Below are positions 6,554 to 14,965 of a stretch of 22,378 nt of DNA, one piece after another (the stretch's first letter is position 1; each line of letters starts with the position of its first letter). Both the position numbers and the translations under genes were made by a program. The notes beneath the pieces were generated by a model. That model was given only the letters and a program-made list of their open reading frames with translations. It made no database searches and was not told where the DNA came from. This stretch comes from Flavobacteriaceae bacterium. Its GTDB lineage: Bacteria > Bacteroidota > Bacteroidia > Flavobacteriales > Flavobacteriaceae. Where the stretch lies: contig JABSPN010000005.1 of assembly GCA_013214425.1 (NCBI GenBank), positions 1-22,378 of the forward strand, in the 5' to 3' direction.

Positions 6554-8299
6554 ATGAAAACGATGAACTATGTATTTTCTGCATTACTTCTTGTATCAAC
6601 ATTTATCTTTATTGGATGTGATGAAGATGATGAAGAAGGAGTAAGTCCAGTAGAAGCCTTTTTCTCTTCAAGTACAGCAAACGCCGAAATCGGTCAAGAA
6701 ATTCAATTCACATCTTTAAAAAATGAAAACGTAGTTTCTTGGGAGTGGACCTTTGAAGGGGGAACACCTGCATCCTCAACAGAACAAAACCCAACTGTTA
6801 CCTATTCCCAATGGGGAGTTTACGGAGTAACGCTTATTGTAAAAAGTGATGATAGCGAAGACATTTTAGAGGTTGGAAATCACATTACAATCGGTGAAGT
6901 AGTTTTTGCTGATTTTTCTGCTGACAATACAACAATAAACGCTGGCGAATCAGTAAATTATACTAGCACTCCAAATGCTAATGTTACTTCATTTGCATGG
7001 ACATTTGAAGGAGGTACGCCTGCAACGTCTACAGATCAAAATCCTCCATCAGTAGTTTACGATACAGCTGGTGTGTACACAACGACTTTAGTCGCTACCG
7101 GAGCTTCAGGAGAAAGTATTACAATAGAAAAAACTGAATACATCACGGTCAATCCTATATTATTTGTAGACGCTACTTTCCAGGCAGACACGGCAACTTC
7201 AATCGACGAGACTGAAACAGTAACCTTTTCGATTGTTGATGATACAAACGTAGATACGTATTTATGGACATTCCCAGGAGGAACACCAGGAACTTCATCA
7301 GATCCTAATCCAACCATTACGTATAATACGCCAGGATTACACGATGTAACCTTACAAGTAAACAGTTCTAATGATTCAGATGTAGTAACTGAAACTGATT
7401 TTGTTGACGTAACTGACATCTTCTTTGTTGACGCCACATTTACAGCAGACATCACTTCTGTGGTGGTAGGAAACACGGTGACATTTACTGTAACAGATGC
7501 AACAGATATCGCAAACTATAACTGGTCATTCCCAGGTGGAACACCCGCTACATCAAATGCAGCAAGTCCTACCATTACGTATAATACTGTTGGAACTTAC
7601 GATGCTTCATTAACAGCAAGTAGTTCTAACGATGTGGACACAGCAACCAATACCAACTATATTACAGTAACAGCTGGAGGAGGACCAACAACAGTACTAG
7701 ACGAGTCTTTCGAAACAGACGGTAATGGAACACGTTATACTGCTTCTGCTGAGTTTAGTGATGGCTTTGGTGATTTCTTCGGAAGAACAAACTTAAATAC
7801 TACTGCCGATGATGCAGGTGATCAACCAGTAGGTACGTTGTACAGCTTAAACGGATTAGACGGTTCTTTCTGTTACGCTGGAATGGATTTAGATGGTGAC
7901 GGACAGGCAGCCACGCAAACTCTTTTATTTGATGATTTAAATATTGCTGGATTAACTGGCTTAGAATTAAATATCATGGTTGCTGAAGATGATGATGGAG
8001 CAACAAATCAGGATTGGGATGCCAACACCTTGTTATTTGTAGAAGTAGACATTGACAATTCAGGATCATTCACAAAAGTATTACAATGGGCTTCGCAAGG
8101 AGCAACCAATACAGAGCCTGGATTGGATACTGATTTTGATGGAATTGCCGATAGTACTCCATTAACAGATACCTTCCAAAACTTTATGGCGAATATTGCT
8201 GGAACTGGATTGACAATCGATATTAGAATTACTTTCGAGCGTCAAGATGCTGGAGATGAAGATGCTGCAATCGATAAAATCGTTTTAACAGGAAACTAA
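6554..8299 (+). CDS. PKD-repeat surface lipoprotein with C-terminal jelly-roll-like domain
   Basis: Lipoprotein of 581 residues. I chose the ATG at 6554, which gives a compact signal peptide ending in FIGC (Cys22); GTG 6542 and ATG 6563 are alternatives. The cysteine is followed by DEDDEEG, consistent with surface export. Four tandem PKD-type Ig folds occupy about 33-114, 117-199, 203-287 and 290-373. Each has the signature W-T/S-F-E/P-GGTP, then NPT/SPT, TYN/VYD and G-Y/H. Residues 381-581 form a Gly/Asp-rich domain that resembles a carbohydrate-binding jelly-roll (LDESFETDGNG at its start, FCYAGMDLDGDGQ in the middle, AIDKIVLTGN at the end). PKD domains usually act as spacers or adhesive modules, so a polymer-binding surface role is inferred. 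Confidence 0.88.
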   Translation: MKTMNYVFSALLLVSTFIFIGCDEDDEEGVSPVEAFFSSSTANAEIGQEIQFTSLKNENVVSWEWTFEGGTPASSTEQNPTVTYSQWGVYGVTLIVKSDDSEDILEVGNHITIGEVVFADFSADNTTINAGESVNYTSTPNANVTSFAWTFEGGTPATSTDQNPPSVVYDTAGVYTTTLVATGASGESITIEKTEYITVNPILFVDATFQADTATSIDETETVTFSIVDDTNVDTYLWTFPGGTPGTSSDPNPTITYNTPGLHDVTLQVNSSNDSDVVTETDFVDVTDIFFVDATFTADITSVVVGNTVTFTVTDATDIANYNWSFPGGTPATSNAASPTITYNTVGTYDASLTASSSNDVDTATNTNYITVTAGGGPTTVLDESFETDGNGTRYTASAEFSDGFGDFFGRTNLNTTADDAGDQPVGTLYSLNGLDGSFCYAGMDLDGDGQAATQTLLFDDLNIAGLTGLELNIMVAEDDDGATNQDWDANTLLFVEVDIDNSGSFTKVLQWASQGATNTEPGLDTDFDGIADSTPLTDTFQNFMANIAGTGLTIDIRITFERQDAGDEDAAIDKIVLTGN

Positions 8300-8325
8300 T
8301 TAAAGCGTTAACATTTAATAATATT

Positions 8326-8354
8326 GAGCCTAACTTTTGTTAGGCTCTTTTTTT
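8326..8354 (+). terminator. Intrinsic terminator after the PKD lipoprotein
   Basis: GAGCCTAAC (8326-8334) and GTTAGGCTC (8339-8347) form a perfect 9-bp stem closed by loop TTTT. Seven T residues follow (8348-8354). It lies 26 bp after the stop codon. Confidence 0.93.
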
Positions 8355-8367
8355 GGTATTAAATTTG
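8336..8367 (+). promoter_or_regulatory. Promoter overlapping the preceding terminator
   Basis: TTTG at 8336-8339, a 20-bp spacer and TAAATTTG at 8360-8367 match the Bacteroidota TTTG / TAnnTTTG promoter at both boxes. The -33 box lies in the loop and first stem base of the PKD-gene terminator. Transcription would start about 8373 and give a leader of roughly 80 nt that carries the 8395-8428 palindrome. Confidence 0.6.
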
Positions 8368-8394
8368 AAGAAACTAGATTGTTGAGATTGCGAA

Positions 8395-8428
8395 TTTGTC
8401 ATACTGAGCCTGTCGAAGTATAAACAAA
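8395..8428 (+). repeat. Imperfect palindrome resembling a dispersed Bacteroidota repeat
   Basis: TTTGT (8395-8399) and ATACT (8401-8405) are mirrored by AGTAT (8417-8421) and ACAAA (8424-8428) around a core GAGCCTGTCGA. From memory, the sequence ACTGAGCCTGTCGAAGT is typical of short dispersed palindromic repeats in many Flavobacteriaceae genomes. Only one copy is present in this window, so dispersal cannot be shown here. It lies in the leader of the small lipoprotein gene, and its last base is the A of an ATG at 8428. Confidence 0.65.
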
Positions 8429-8454
8429 TGCTCGAAATGATGAAATTAAAGATT

Positions 8455-8994
8455 ATGAAAACACTATTTATAATATTACTATCCTTACTTATTATGAGTT
8501 CTTCAAATTGTAAATCCACTGTAGAAATGAGTCATAATAAAGATGAACTTAATGAAGCTCAAGTGATAACCATTCAGGAGTCAGGCTCGTATTACCAAAA
8601 ATGGGTGGCAGGAATAAAAGGTGGTGGTTCTGGAATTAATTTATATATCCCTTCTGCTGAATCTAAAACTATCGTTTACAAGGAAGTTTATTTTAGAAGC
8701 ATGAAGACTTCTTTATCAACAACTAAAGTAGAAAGTAAATCATATTACCTTGGACGCTTTAAAACAGCTTTAAACAGCAAAAAAGACCTTAACATGGATG
8801 GTAATACAAAAGGAGAATACGGAAACGCATCTCCACTCCAAAATAAAGTAGATCCCCCATTTGAAATTTCAGAAAGTGAAGCCATAGTTGTGTACACAGA
8901 AAATGATGAAGAAAAGTTTCTTAAAATTACTGGTATTAAAGAAAAACCTATGATTGCTATGCCTATGCAACGCAATCCAAATAATAAAAATTAA
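8455..8994 (+). CDS. Small putative lipoprotein of unknown family
   Basis: I do not recognise a named family. Starting at the ATG at 8455 the protein has 179 residues and a short lipoprotein signal, KTLFIILLSLLIMSSSNC, with Cys19. ATG 8428 would add nine residues, but it abuts a palindromic repeat, so 8455 is preferred. The mature part has a glycine turn (KWVAGIKGGGSGINLYI), a central Lys/Tyr-rich beta region, an Asn/Gly-rich segment, and ends MPMQRNPNNKN. The residues after the cysteine (KSTVEM) lack an acidic export motif, so a periplasm-facing location is more likely than the surface. It is preceded by its own promoter candidate. No partner gene is evident. Confidence 0.7.
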   Translation: MKTLFIILLSLLIMSSSNCKSTVEMSHNKDELNEAQVITIQESGSYYQKWVAGIKGGGSGINLYIPSAESKTIVYKEVYFRSMKTSLSTTKVESKSYYLGRFKTALNSKKDLNMDGNTKGEYGNASPLQNKVDPPFEISESEAIVVYTENDEEKFLKITGIKEKPMIAMPMQRNPNNKN

Positions 8995-9207
8995 ATACCT
9001 ATTGTTGTGTTGAGTCATGAGATTAATAGTTGAAGTCCTTTTCAATTCAAGTAAAATTGAACTAATTTATCAAACTCTACAAAAAGCAAGTACTTGTCCT
9101 TACCTATATGTAAAGTACCCCATACTGTTTTAGAAATTTTCGATAAAGTTTATACATAACTACTTGTTTTTCTTGTAGTTATCATTTTTAGTGGATAATT
9201 TAATGGT
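8995..9207. other. 213-bp intergenic region before the giant secreted gene
   Basis: This is the longest gene-free gap in the window. It holds a 7-bp inverted repeat (TTCAATT 9041-9047 and AATTGAA 9055-9061), a 10-bp palindrome CAAGTACTTG (9087-9096), and the hairpin at 9156-9182. I found no full TAnnTTTG box on the + strand and no small ORF worth calling. Confidence 0.6.
9156..9182 (+). terminator. Possible weak terminator or leader hairpin
   Basis: ATAACTAC (9156-9163) pairs perfectly with GTAGTTAT (9175-9182) around an 11-nt T-rich loop, followed by CATTTTTAG. It could terminate the small lipoprotein transcript, although it is 161 bp past that stop. It could also lie in the leader of the next gene, whose ATG is 25 bp downstream. 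Confidence 0.3.
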
Positions 9208-12200
9208 ATGAAAAAGTCATTAATCATTATACTACTATTACTTTGCTTTAAGTTATTTTCACAACAAAGTTTGCTGTTCAAGCAAACAGATTTTGTCGAA
9301 ATTAAAAATCCCAATTTTGAAAATTTATTATCAAAAGATTTCACTATTGAAGTTAGTATTAGACAACTAGAACAAAGTAAGTCAAGACAAATTATATTAG
9401 ACCATTATAATTCAAGTACAAATACCGGCATATCATTATATATTACATCAGTCGGAAGGCTTATTTTCAAAATAAATAATCAAGATTTTCAGTTTGGCGA
9501 ATATGAGCTAATTCAGAATACTTGTGTTACCATAAGTATAACAAAAGAACAAAACAATATTGAACTATATATTAATGCTATACTTATCGACAAAGGCTAT
9601 TTAAATGACAATACATCAAAATATCATATTAACCAAAGTTTCTTCATAGGAGGAAAAAAAGGAAATAATAACGGATTTTTTGGAGAAATTGATGAAATAC
9701 GAATACATAGAAGTAAAAAATCAAATAAATGGATCTACAATAATTTATTTAAGTCATTGAATAATGAAGATTTAAAATTCATGGCTGCGTATTACACTTT
9801 CGATGAAAAACAAACTCAAGTTATTCATGACCTAGCAGGAAATAGTCCTGGACATCTAGGTTATGATACAGATTCATCAGCATCAGACCCTTTTAGAAAT
9901 TATAGTAGCTGTGTGGATAAAAAAAAGGTCTTAATCTCTGGTAACCACAAAGATATCAATAAATTACCTTCTAACTGTTATGTAAATTCTAACGAGTTGA
10001 TTTCACCACAAGACTATAATAGGTATTATTCAGATCGTTGGGGGAATAAGTATTGTGTTGAAAATGCTATAGATCAACAAAAAAGTAATGTTATAGAATA
10101 CCATACAAATGATGGTATGTTTAAGATTACAATGGATGGTTTTACAAGTACAGAATATACTAATGTTATTGCGCAAGCATTCGAAGATATAGAAGAGCTT
10201 ATCGTTCAACAACCTAATCCATGTACTAACGAACGCTACACTGCAAGAATTCTAATACGTAGCTCGGCATTATCTTCAAGTGTATCAGCCACAGGAACAC
10301 CTTTTTACCCATATAGAGGAGAATACCAAGATATTCATTTAGGAGAAGTTGCTCACAGGATTAATGGTAAACCTTACAGGTTTAATAATCCGAATATAGG
10401 ATCAATTCCATATGACGGACAAATTACGGTAAACAATACGATCACGAATTGGTATACTGGTTTAGATGAATCTGGAATACCTGCTACAGATTTCGATTTA
10501 TATTCAACTATTATCCATCAAATTCTTCATTTATTGGGTGTTGAATCACAAATGAGAAGCAATGGAGATAAACTGAACTATACTGGTCAATATTCATTAT
10601 GGGATACTCGTTTACATGATACCGATTCAAATCAACCTCTAATATCATTCGATGAAAACGAAACTTCAGTTAATCAAAATTGGATCAATAACACCAACTC
10701 ATATGCCTTAACATCTGGTTGTTCTGGAGTACAACATCGATCAGATATAGCGGGTGAGTTACCTATCTATGCGCCCCCTTACTTTATAAATGGAACTAGT
10801 TTATCTCACTTAGACGACCTAAACTGTAGTGCTGGAAACGGCAGTCCGCTGTTAATGGGCCCAGCAGCATACTTGGGTGTCGCGTATAGATTACAAGCCA
10901 TAGAAATCGAATTATTGAAAGACCTTGGATATCAAATAAGCAATCAATATGGTTCAACAATATTAATTAATGGGGGCGCTAATCCAAATATTCAAAATGT
11001 GACACCAGGAGAAAACTTTTTTACTCATGATGATTTTGGACCTTCTTGCACATCAATTTATCAATATAAAGTTGGTGATCCTGCTATAACAATTGCTTTA
11101 AATGATATTATTTCGAACGATTCCGCAGGAACATCTAATGTCGAATTCCACTCAATGATTGGGGTTCGTGATGGTGAAAGTTTAGTTAAAGTTGGACAAG
11201 ATTATCAATTTTCAACTTCTGAAGAATTTACAGCAGGTATGCATATGCTTCGCTACATGCTAAAAGACACTAATGGAACAAGAATAAGTGATTATGGTTA
11301 TGTATTCGTAAAGGTTTCTCCTTCTGATAATTTCTGGATAGATTCAAATCAAAATACATGTAACCTAATTCCAAACTCCAATTTTGACAAATATCAAGCT
11401 ACTAGTGCTCCAAATTGTATTCGATATATCGTTAGCGGTCTTTCCCCAAATGAGGGCTCATCATACTATCCAGAATTAAAATATAATTTTAGAGCAACAA
11501 TGCTGGATAATTGGTATCCGCTTGGGGGTACTCCAGATATACAAGATGAGAGCTGTAATGTAACAATTACTAGTGTAGGAAGATACGATCAACCTAATCA
11601 AGTAGACACAACTGGTTCGCATGTCGTTATAGGTACTGCTAGCAGTTCGCATTTTGGCTCGAATAATTATCATGAAGGTATTTTTACAAAGACAAACATC
11701 GAGCAAGGTAAATCCTATACATTAAGTTATTTTAGAGCTAGGGCGTTCAATCAATCCTCAGATGTTAACCTTATTGTCAGGCTATTCAACAGTGAAGACT
11801 TAGATATCGATGTTTACCCTTTTCATGATAGACAAATGAATATTTCTTGGGATGAACCTTTTTCTGATATTAACGATCGATTTACCGGACCAACTCAAGA
11901 TTTTACAGATATTGATCTTGAAGCAAACGATTGGGAACAAAACATCATTTGTTTTACAGCAAACAATAATTACAACGCTATAGCATTCATCTATTTTCAT
12001 CCTAATGATGCTATTAATGTTCATGGTATTGGTCTTGATCATATAGAACTACTCGAAGAAACATTTGACTCATCTCCTGTAACATTAAATGCTTGTAATA
12101 ATAGTGTAACAATTGGACAAGATAGTTGTAAACTGACTAACATGTACTTTGCTTGGTATGACATTACAGATATTAATAACCCCATTCAATTAACATTGAA

Positions 12201-14859
12201 TGACAGCATAACTTATGATGGCAATACCGCCGGGATTTCTTTCCCAATTGGAAATGCTTCTGGCTCAGAAATTTCCTTATTACCTAATGATAATAAAATC
12301 TACCAATTAGTAAAAGGCTTTAATAGCGATTTGAGTTATGGTGGAAATGGCTTAACTATTGCAAACATAAATTGTCAAGACCAAACAGCAAACTATAGTA
12401 TTAATGTTTGTCCCAAACCCTATATATCACAAACATACATATCGCAAGGTGCTGCACAATTTATTGAGATAAAAAATACTGATCCAAATAATCAAATCAA
12501 TCCGGGCATGTATTATTTAGCGGTCTATGAAAATGGCAGTTCAATAAACGCCAGCCCTTCAAGTAGTATAGATATTGCTTCAGTAAACCCTATCGCTATA
12601 GACGAGGTAAGGACATTTAAAAACCCAAGTGCTCTTATCCCTACAGCTAATCAAGGGGAAATCAATAATCTTCCCATTTCTTTCAATTTTGATGGAAATA
12701 ATGATATTATAATTATAACAACCTCAAATGATAATACAGCTTGGGAAAATAGAATCGATATTATTGGTAGTCACAACAATTGGTTAAATCCTGGACCAAA
12801 TGGTAATACTGATAACTGGGGTCAAGATCAGAGTTGGGTTAGAAGTAATTGTGCCAGTCAGGTACCCAATAGAGATTACTATGACCCAGATGATTGGGTA
12901 AGCTACGATATTCTTGAAATAAATTCTATGCTAAACTTAAATCAGGCAAACATGACCAATGCTATATTAGGTAGACATAGGGATTCTACCTTACGATTTT
13001 TCAACGGAAATTGGATAGATGAAGACTCGTCTGTAAACCCAGATCGTTCAAGAGCAATCAGAATAGAAGACGACCTTGACACAAGCATTCATGGCAGTTT
13101 CGAATCTTGTTGTCTTACCATAGCACCAGAAACATCATTAATCATAAATGAAGATACCTATGTAAAGGTAGAAGTGAATGTTGTAATTCAATCTCCACTA
13201 GGTTTATTAGACATCAAAAACAAAGGTAGCTTAGTCATGATAAAAGATACTTACAACGGGGTTGATGGTCCTGATTTGTTCACTCTGGAAGATGGCGCAA
13301 CTAGTTTGATAGGGAAAACCACCGTAGGTCTTGATTCACCATACGATTATGTGTTTTGGTCTTCCCCATTGAGTTTAAGCCCAAGAAATTTACCCCAAAA
13401 TAGTATTGAAAATTTATTCCCCAGTACTATTTTTAACAGTGATCGTTTTAATACTTATATCAATCAAAACTTCTACGATGAATTTAGTGGTCTTGGATAT
13501 CCGCAATCAGAACTTGGCGCAGATGGTTATGACGATAATGGTGATGATTATTCCATACCACCAGACCGAAACGCTTTACTTATCCCAGGAAAAGGTTATG
13601 CAAGTTGGCCTCCACAAAATCTAAGTGGAAATTTTGATTATACCATTCAATTCAGTGGGTTACCCAACAATGGTGTGGTAACTTCTGGTACGAATGATGC
13701 AGAGACAGATGTGTGGCGAAATACCTCAGAAAATGGATATAACTTCAATTTAATTGGAAACCCCTATCCTTCCGCAATTGATTTAGACACATTTTTTGAG
13801 GTAAATGCCCCAATTATTGAACCTCTAGCTTATATTTGGGGTAGGTTAGTGAATGACGATCCTAATAATACAGGAGGTCCTTTTGATCAAAATTATCAGC
13901 AAGATTCTTTCTTCGTTTACAATCCAACTATGATGGTTTCTGTGCCTTCACAACTTGCTAATAGTAGTCCGTTTAACAGCGAAGGAATACTAGCTTCATG
14001 CCAATCGTTTTTTGTGTTAACACGACAAGGTTTATTGCCAGAAAATAATTCAGGACAAGCAAACAATGAATTTGCTGGAGATATCGTCTTCAATAATAGT
14101 ATGCGAACTACTTTACCCAACGATACCTTCTCCTTTAATAGCAATACTTCTTCAAGTTCAGAAAATGATTCAGAAGGAAAAGTATGGCTAAACTTATTGT
14201 CTCAGAATAACTTAAATGGCTCCCAAATGGGAATCGCGTTTGTTTCAAATGGGAATCCAGATTATGACAATTCAGAAGATGCTAAAACAGTTTACGGAAA
14301 AGCCTTAAACTTATACAGCAAGAGGAATGATAAGGATCTTGTTATTGATATACAAGGAGTTTTTGATTCAGAAGTAACAATTCCTATTGGCATAACTAAA
14401 TTAATTCCAAATGAAGATCATTTCTATATCAGTATAGAAAAAACTGAAGGTATACTTAATGAAAAACCAATCTATCTTGAAGACAAACGTTTAGGAATTA
14501 TCCATAATTTAAGAGATGGAAAATATACGTTTACTTTAAAAAATAAAGTAGATGATGATAGATTTATATTACGCTTCGAGAATTCAAGCACTTCCCTCTT
14601 GCAAGAAAAATCATCAATAGTAAATGTTGTTACTACAGATGTTGAAAATATATTGATTAGCACAACAAATGATTTGAAAATTACTCAGTTGGACATCATT
14701 GATTTATACAACCCTTCCTTACATGGTAAAACTCTAATGTCTGATAAAAACTTGAAGAAATCGAAAATACAAACACAAATAGACCCACAAGTAAAAATTC
14801 TATTTATCAAAGCAATTCTGGAGGACAATAGTGTACATACCAAAAAAGTGATTCGATAA
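9208..14859 (+). CDS. Giant secreted multidomain protein with LamG, degenerate metalloprotease-like domain and T9SS-like C-terminus
   Basis: 1883 residues with a Sec signal peptide (KKSLIIILLLLCFKLFSQ). A LamG/concanavalin-like module spans about 20-235. A metalloprotease-like domain spans about 275-580 and ends with the family-like block ISHLDD-to-LLMGP (here TSLSHLDDLNC and SPLLMGPA). Its zinc motif reads HQILHLLGVES: His437 and His441 are present, but the catalytic Glu is Gln438 (CAA, 10519-10521). An Ig-like region lies at about 611-702, a jelly-roll-like region from NLIPNSNFD (about 716-953), and a lamin-tail-like domain (FIEIKN to QSWVRSN) at about 1072-1218. A flavobacterial C-terminal beta module follows, with VFWSSPLS (1381) and NLIGNPYPSAID (1514). 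The last 80 residues, ending TKKVIR, resemble a type A T9SS sorting domain. It is probably exported by T9SS and surface-attached or released. Confidence 0.85.
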   Translation: MKKSLIIILLLLCFKLFSQQSLLFKQTDFVEIKNPNFENLLSKDFTIEVSIRQLEQSKSRQIILDHYNSSTNTGISLYITSVGRLIFKINNQDFQFGEYELIQNTCVTISITKEQNNIELYINAILIDKGYLNDNTSKYHINQSFFIGGKKGNNNGFFGEIDEIRIHRSKKSNKWIYNNLFKSLNNEDLKFMAAYYTFDEKQTQVIHDLAGNSPGHLGYDTDSSASDPFRNYSSCVDKKKVLISGNHKDINKLPSNCYVNSNELISPQDYNRYYSDRWGNKYCVENAIDQQKSNVIEYHTNDGMFKITMDGFTSTEYTNVIAQAFEDIEELIVQQPNPCTNERYTARILIRSSALSSSVSATGTPFYPYRGEYQDIHLGEVAHRINGKPYRFNNPNIGSIPYDGQITVNNTITNWYTGLDESGIPATDFDLYSTIIHQILHLLGVESQMRSNGDKLNYTGQYSLWDTRLHDTDSNQPLISFDENETSVNQNWINNTNSYALTSGCSGVQHRSDIAGELPIYAPPYFINGTSLSHLDDLNCSAGNGSPLLMGPAAYLGVAYRLQAIEIELLKDLGYQISNQYGSTILINGGANPNIQNVTPGENFFTHDDFGPSCTSIYQYKVGDPAITIALNDIISNDSAGTSNVEFHSMIGVRDGESLVKVGQDYQFSTSEEFTAGMHMLRYMLKDTNGTRISDYGYVFVKVSPSDNFWIDSNQNTCNLIPNSNFDKYQATSAPNCIRYIVSGLSPNEGSSYYPELKYNFRATMLDNWYPLGGTPDIQDESCNVTITSVGRYDQPNQVDTTGSHVVIGTASSSHFGSNNYHEGIFTKTNIEQGKSYTLSYFRARAFNQSSDVNLIVRLFNSEDLDIDVYPFHDRQMNISWDEPFSDINDRFTGPTQDFTDIDLEANDWEQNIICFTANNNYNAIAFIYFHPNDAINVHGIGLDHIELLEETFDSSPVTLNACNNSVTIGQDSCKLTNMYFAWYDITDINNPIQLTLNDSITYDGNTAGISFPIGNASGSEISLLPNDNKIYQLVKGFNSDLSYGGNGLTIANINCQDQTANYSINVCPKPYISQTYISQGAAQFIEIKNTDPNNQINPGMYYLAVYENGSSINASPSSSIDIASVNPIAIDEVRTFKNPSALIPTANQGEINNLPISFNFDGNNDIIIITTSNDNTAWENRIDIIGSHNNWLNPGPNGNTDNWGQDQSWVRSNCASQVPNRDYYDPDDWVSYDILEINSMLNLNQANMTNAILGRHRDSTLRFFNGNWIDEDSSVNPDRSRAIRIEDDLDTSIHGSFESCCLTIAPETSLIINEDTYVKVEVNVVIQSPLGLLDIKNKGSLVMIKDTYNGVDGPDLFTLEDGATSLIGKTTVGLDSPYDYVFWSSPLSLSPRNLPQNSIENLFPSTIFNSDRFNTYINQNFYDEFSGLGYPQSELGADGYDDNGDDYSIPPDRNALLIPGKGYASWPPQNLSGNFDYTIQFSGLPNNGVVTSGTNDAETDVWRNTSENGYNFNLIGNPYPSAIDLDTFFEVNAPIIEPLAYIWGRLVNDDPNNTGGPFDQNYQQDSFFVYNPTMMVSVPSQLANSSPFNSEGILASCQSFFVLTRQGLLPENNSGQANNEFAGDIVFNNSMRTTLPNDTFSFNSNTSSSSENDSEGKVWLNLLSQNNLNGSQMGIAFVSNGNPDYDNSEDAKTVYGKALNLYSKRNDKDLVIDIQGVFDSEVTIPIGITKLIPNEDHFYISIEKTEGILNEKPIYLEDKRLGIIHNLRDGKYTFTLKNKVDDDRFILRFENSSTSLLQEKSSIVNVVTTDVENILISTTNDLKITQLDIIDLYNPSLHGKTLMSDKNLKKSKIQTQIDPQVKILFIKAILEDNSVHTKKVIR

Positions 14860-14887
14860 TGCTATAAAATAGGTGAATAGTAAAAAA

Positions 14888-14918
14888 TTAAAACTAACCT
14901 ACACTGTAACTAACTTTG
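14888..14918 (+). promoter_or_regulatory. Promoter of the envelope operon
   Basis: TAACTTTG (14911-14918) is a full match to the Bacteroidota -7 element. A TTA triplet at 14888-14890, 20 bp upstream, is a weak -33 match. It lies 47 bp before the TTG start of the flippase and after the end of the giant secreted gene, where no strong terminator is visible. Confidence 0.5.
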
Positions 14919-14945
14919 TAGAACAAGAATAATTCAATTACTTTT

Positions 14946-14965
14946 ACAAGTACTAAACAAGTACT
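14946..14965 (+). repeat. Tandem direct repeat next to the flippase start
   Basis: ACAAGTACT occurs at 14946-14954 and again at 14957-14965, a period of 11 bp (one helical turn). The second copy ends immediately before the TTG start codon at 14966. It would lie in the untranslated leader of the operon. Confidence 0.55.

Noticed and set aside
7057..7476. 139-codon antisense ORF over the PKD repeats
   Set aside because: Val/Ser/Thr-rich mirror of the repeat-coding strand, with no start context and no recognisable family. It is a shadow of the PKD gene.
6541..8299. PKD repeats as a CRISPR-like or tandem DNA array
   Set aside because: The repeats are about 250 bp, diverged and in frame. They encode protein domains.
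8995..9207. Small RNA or small ORF in the longest gap
   Set aside because: Only short AT-rich inverted repeats are present, with no promoter box followed by a good terminator.
13406..13624. 72-codon + strand ORF in another frame of the giant gene
   Set aside because: It is out of frame within the conserved C-terminal module. The main frame is intact, so there is no frameshift.
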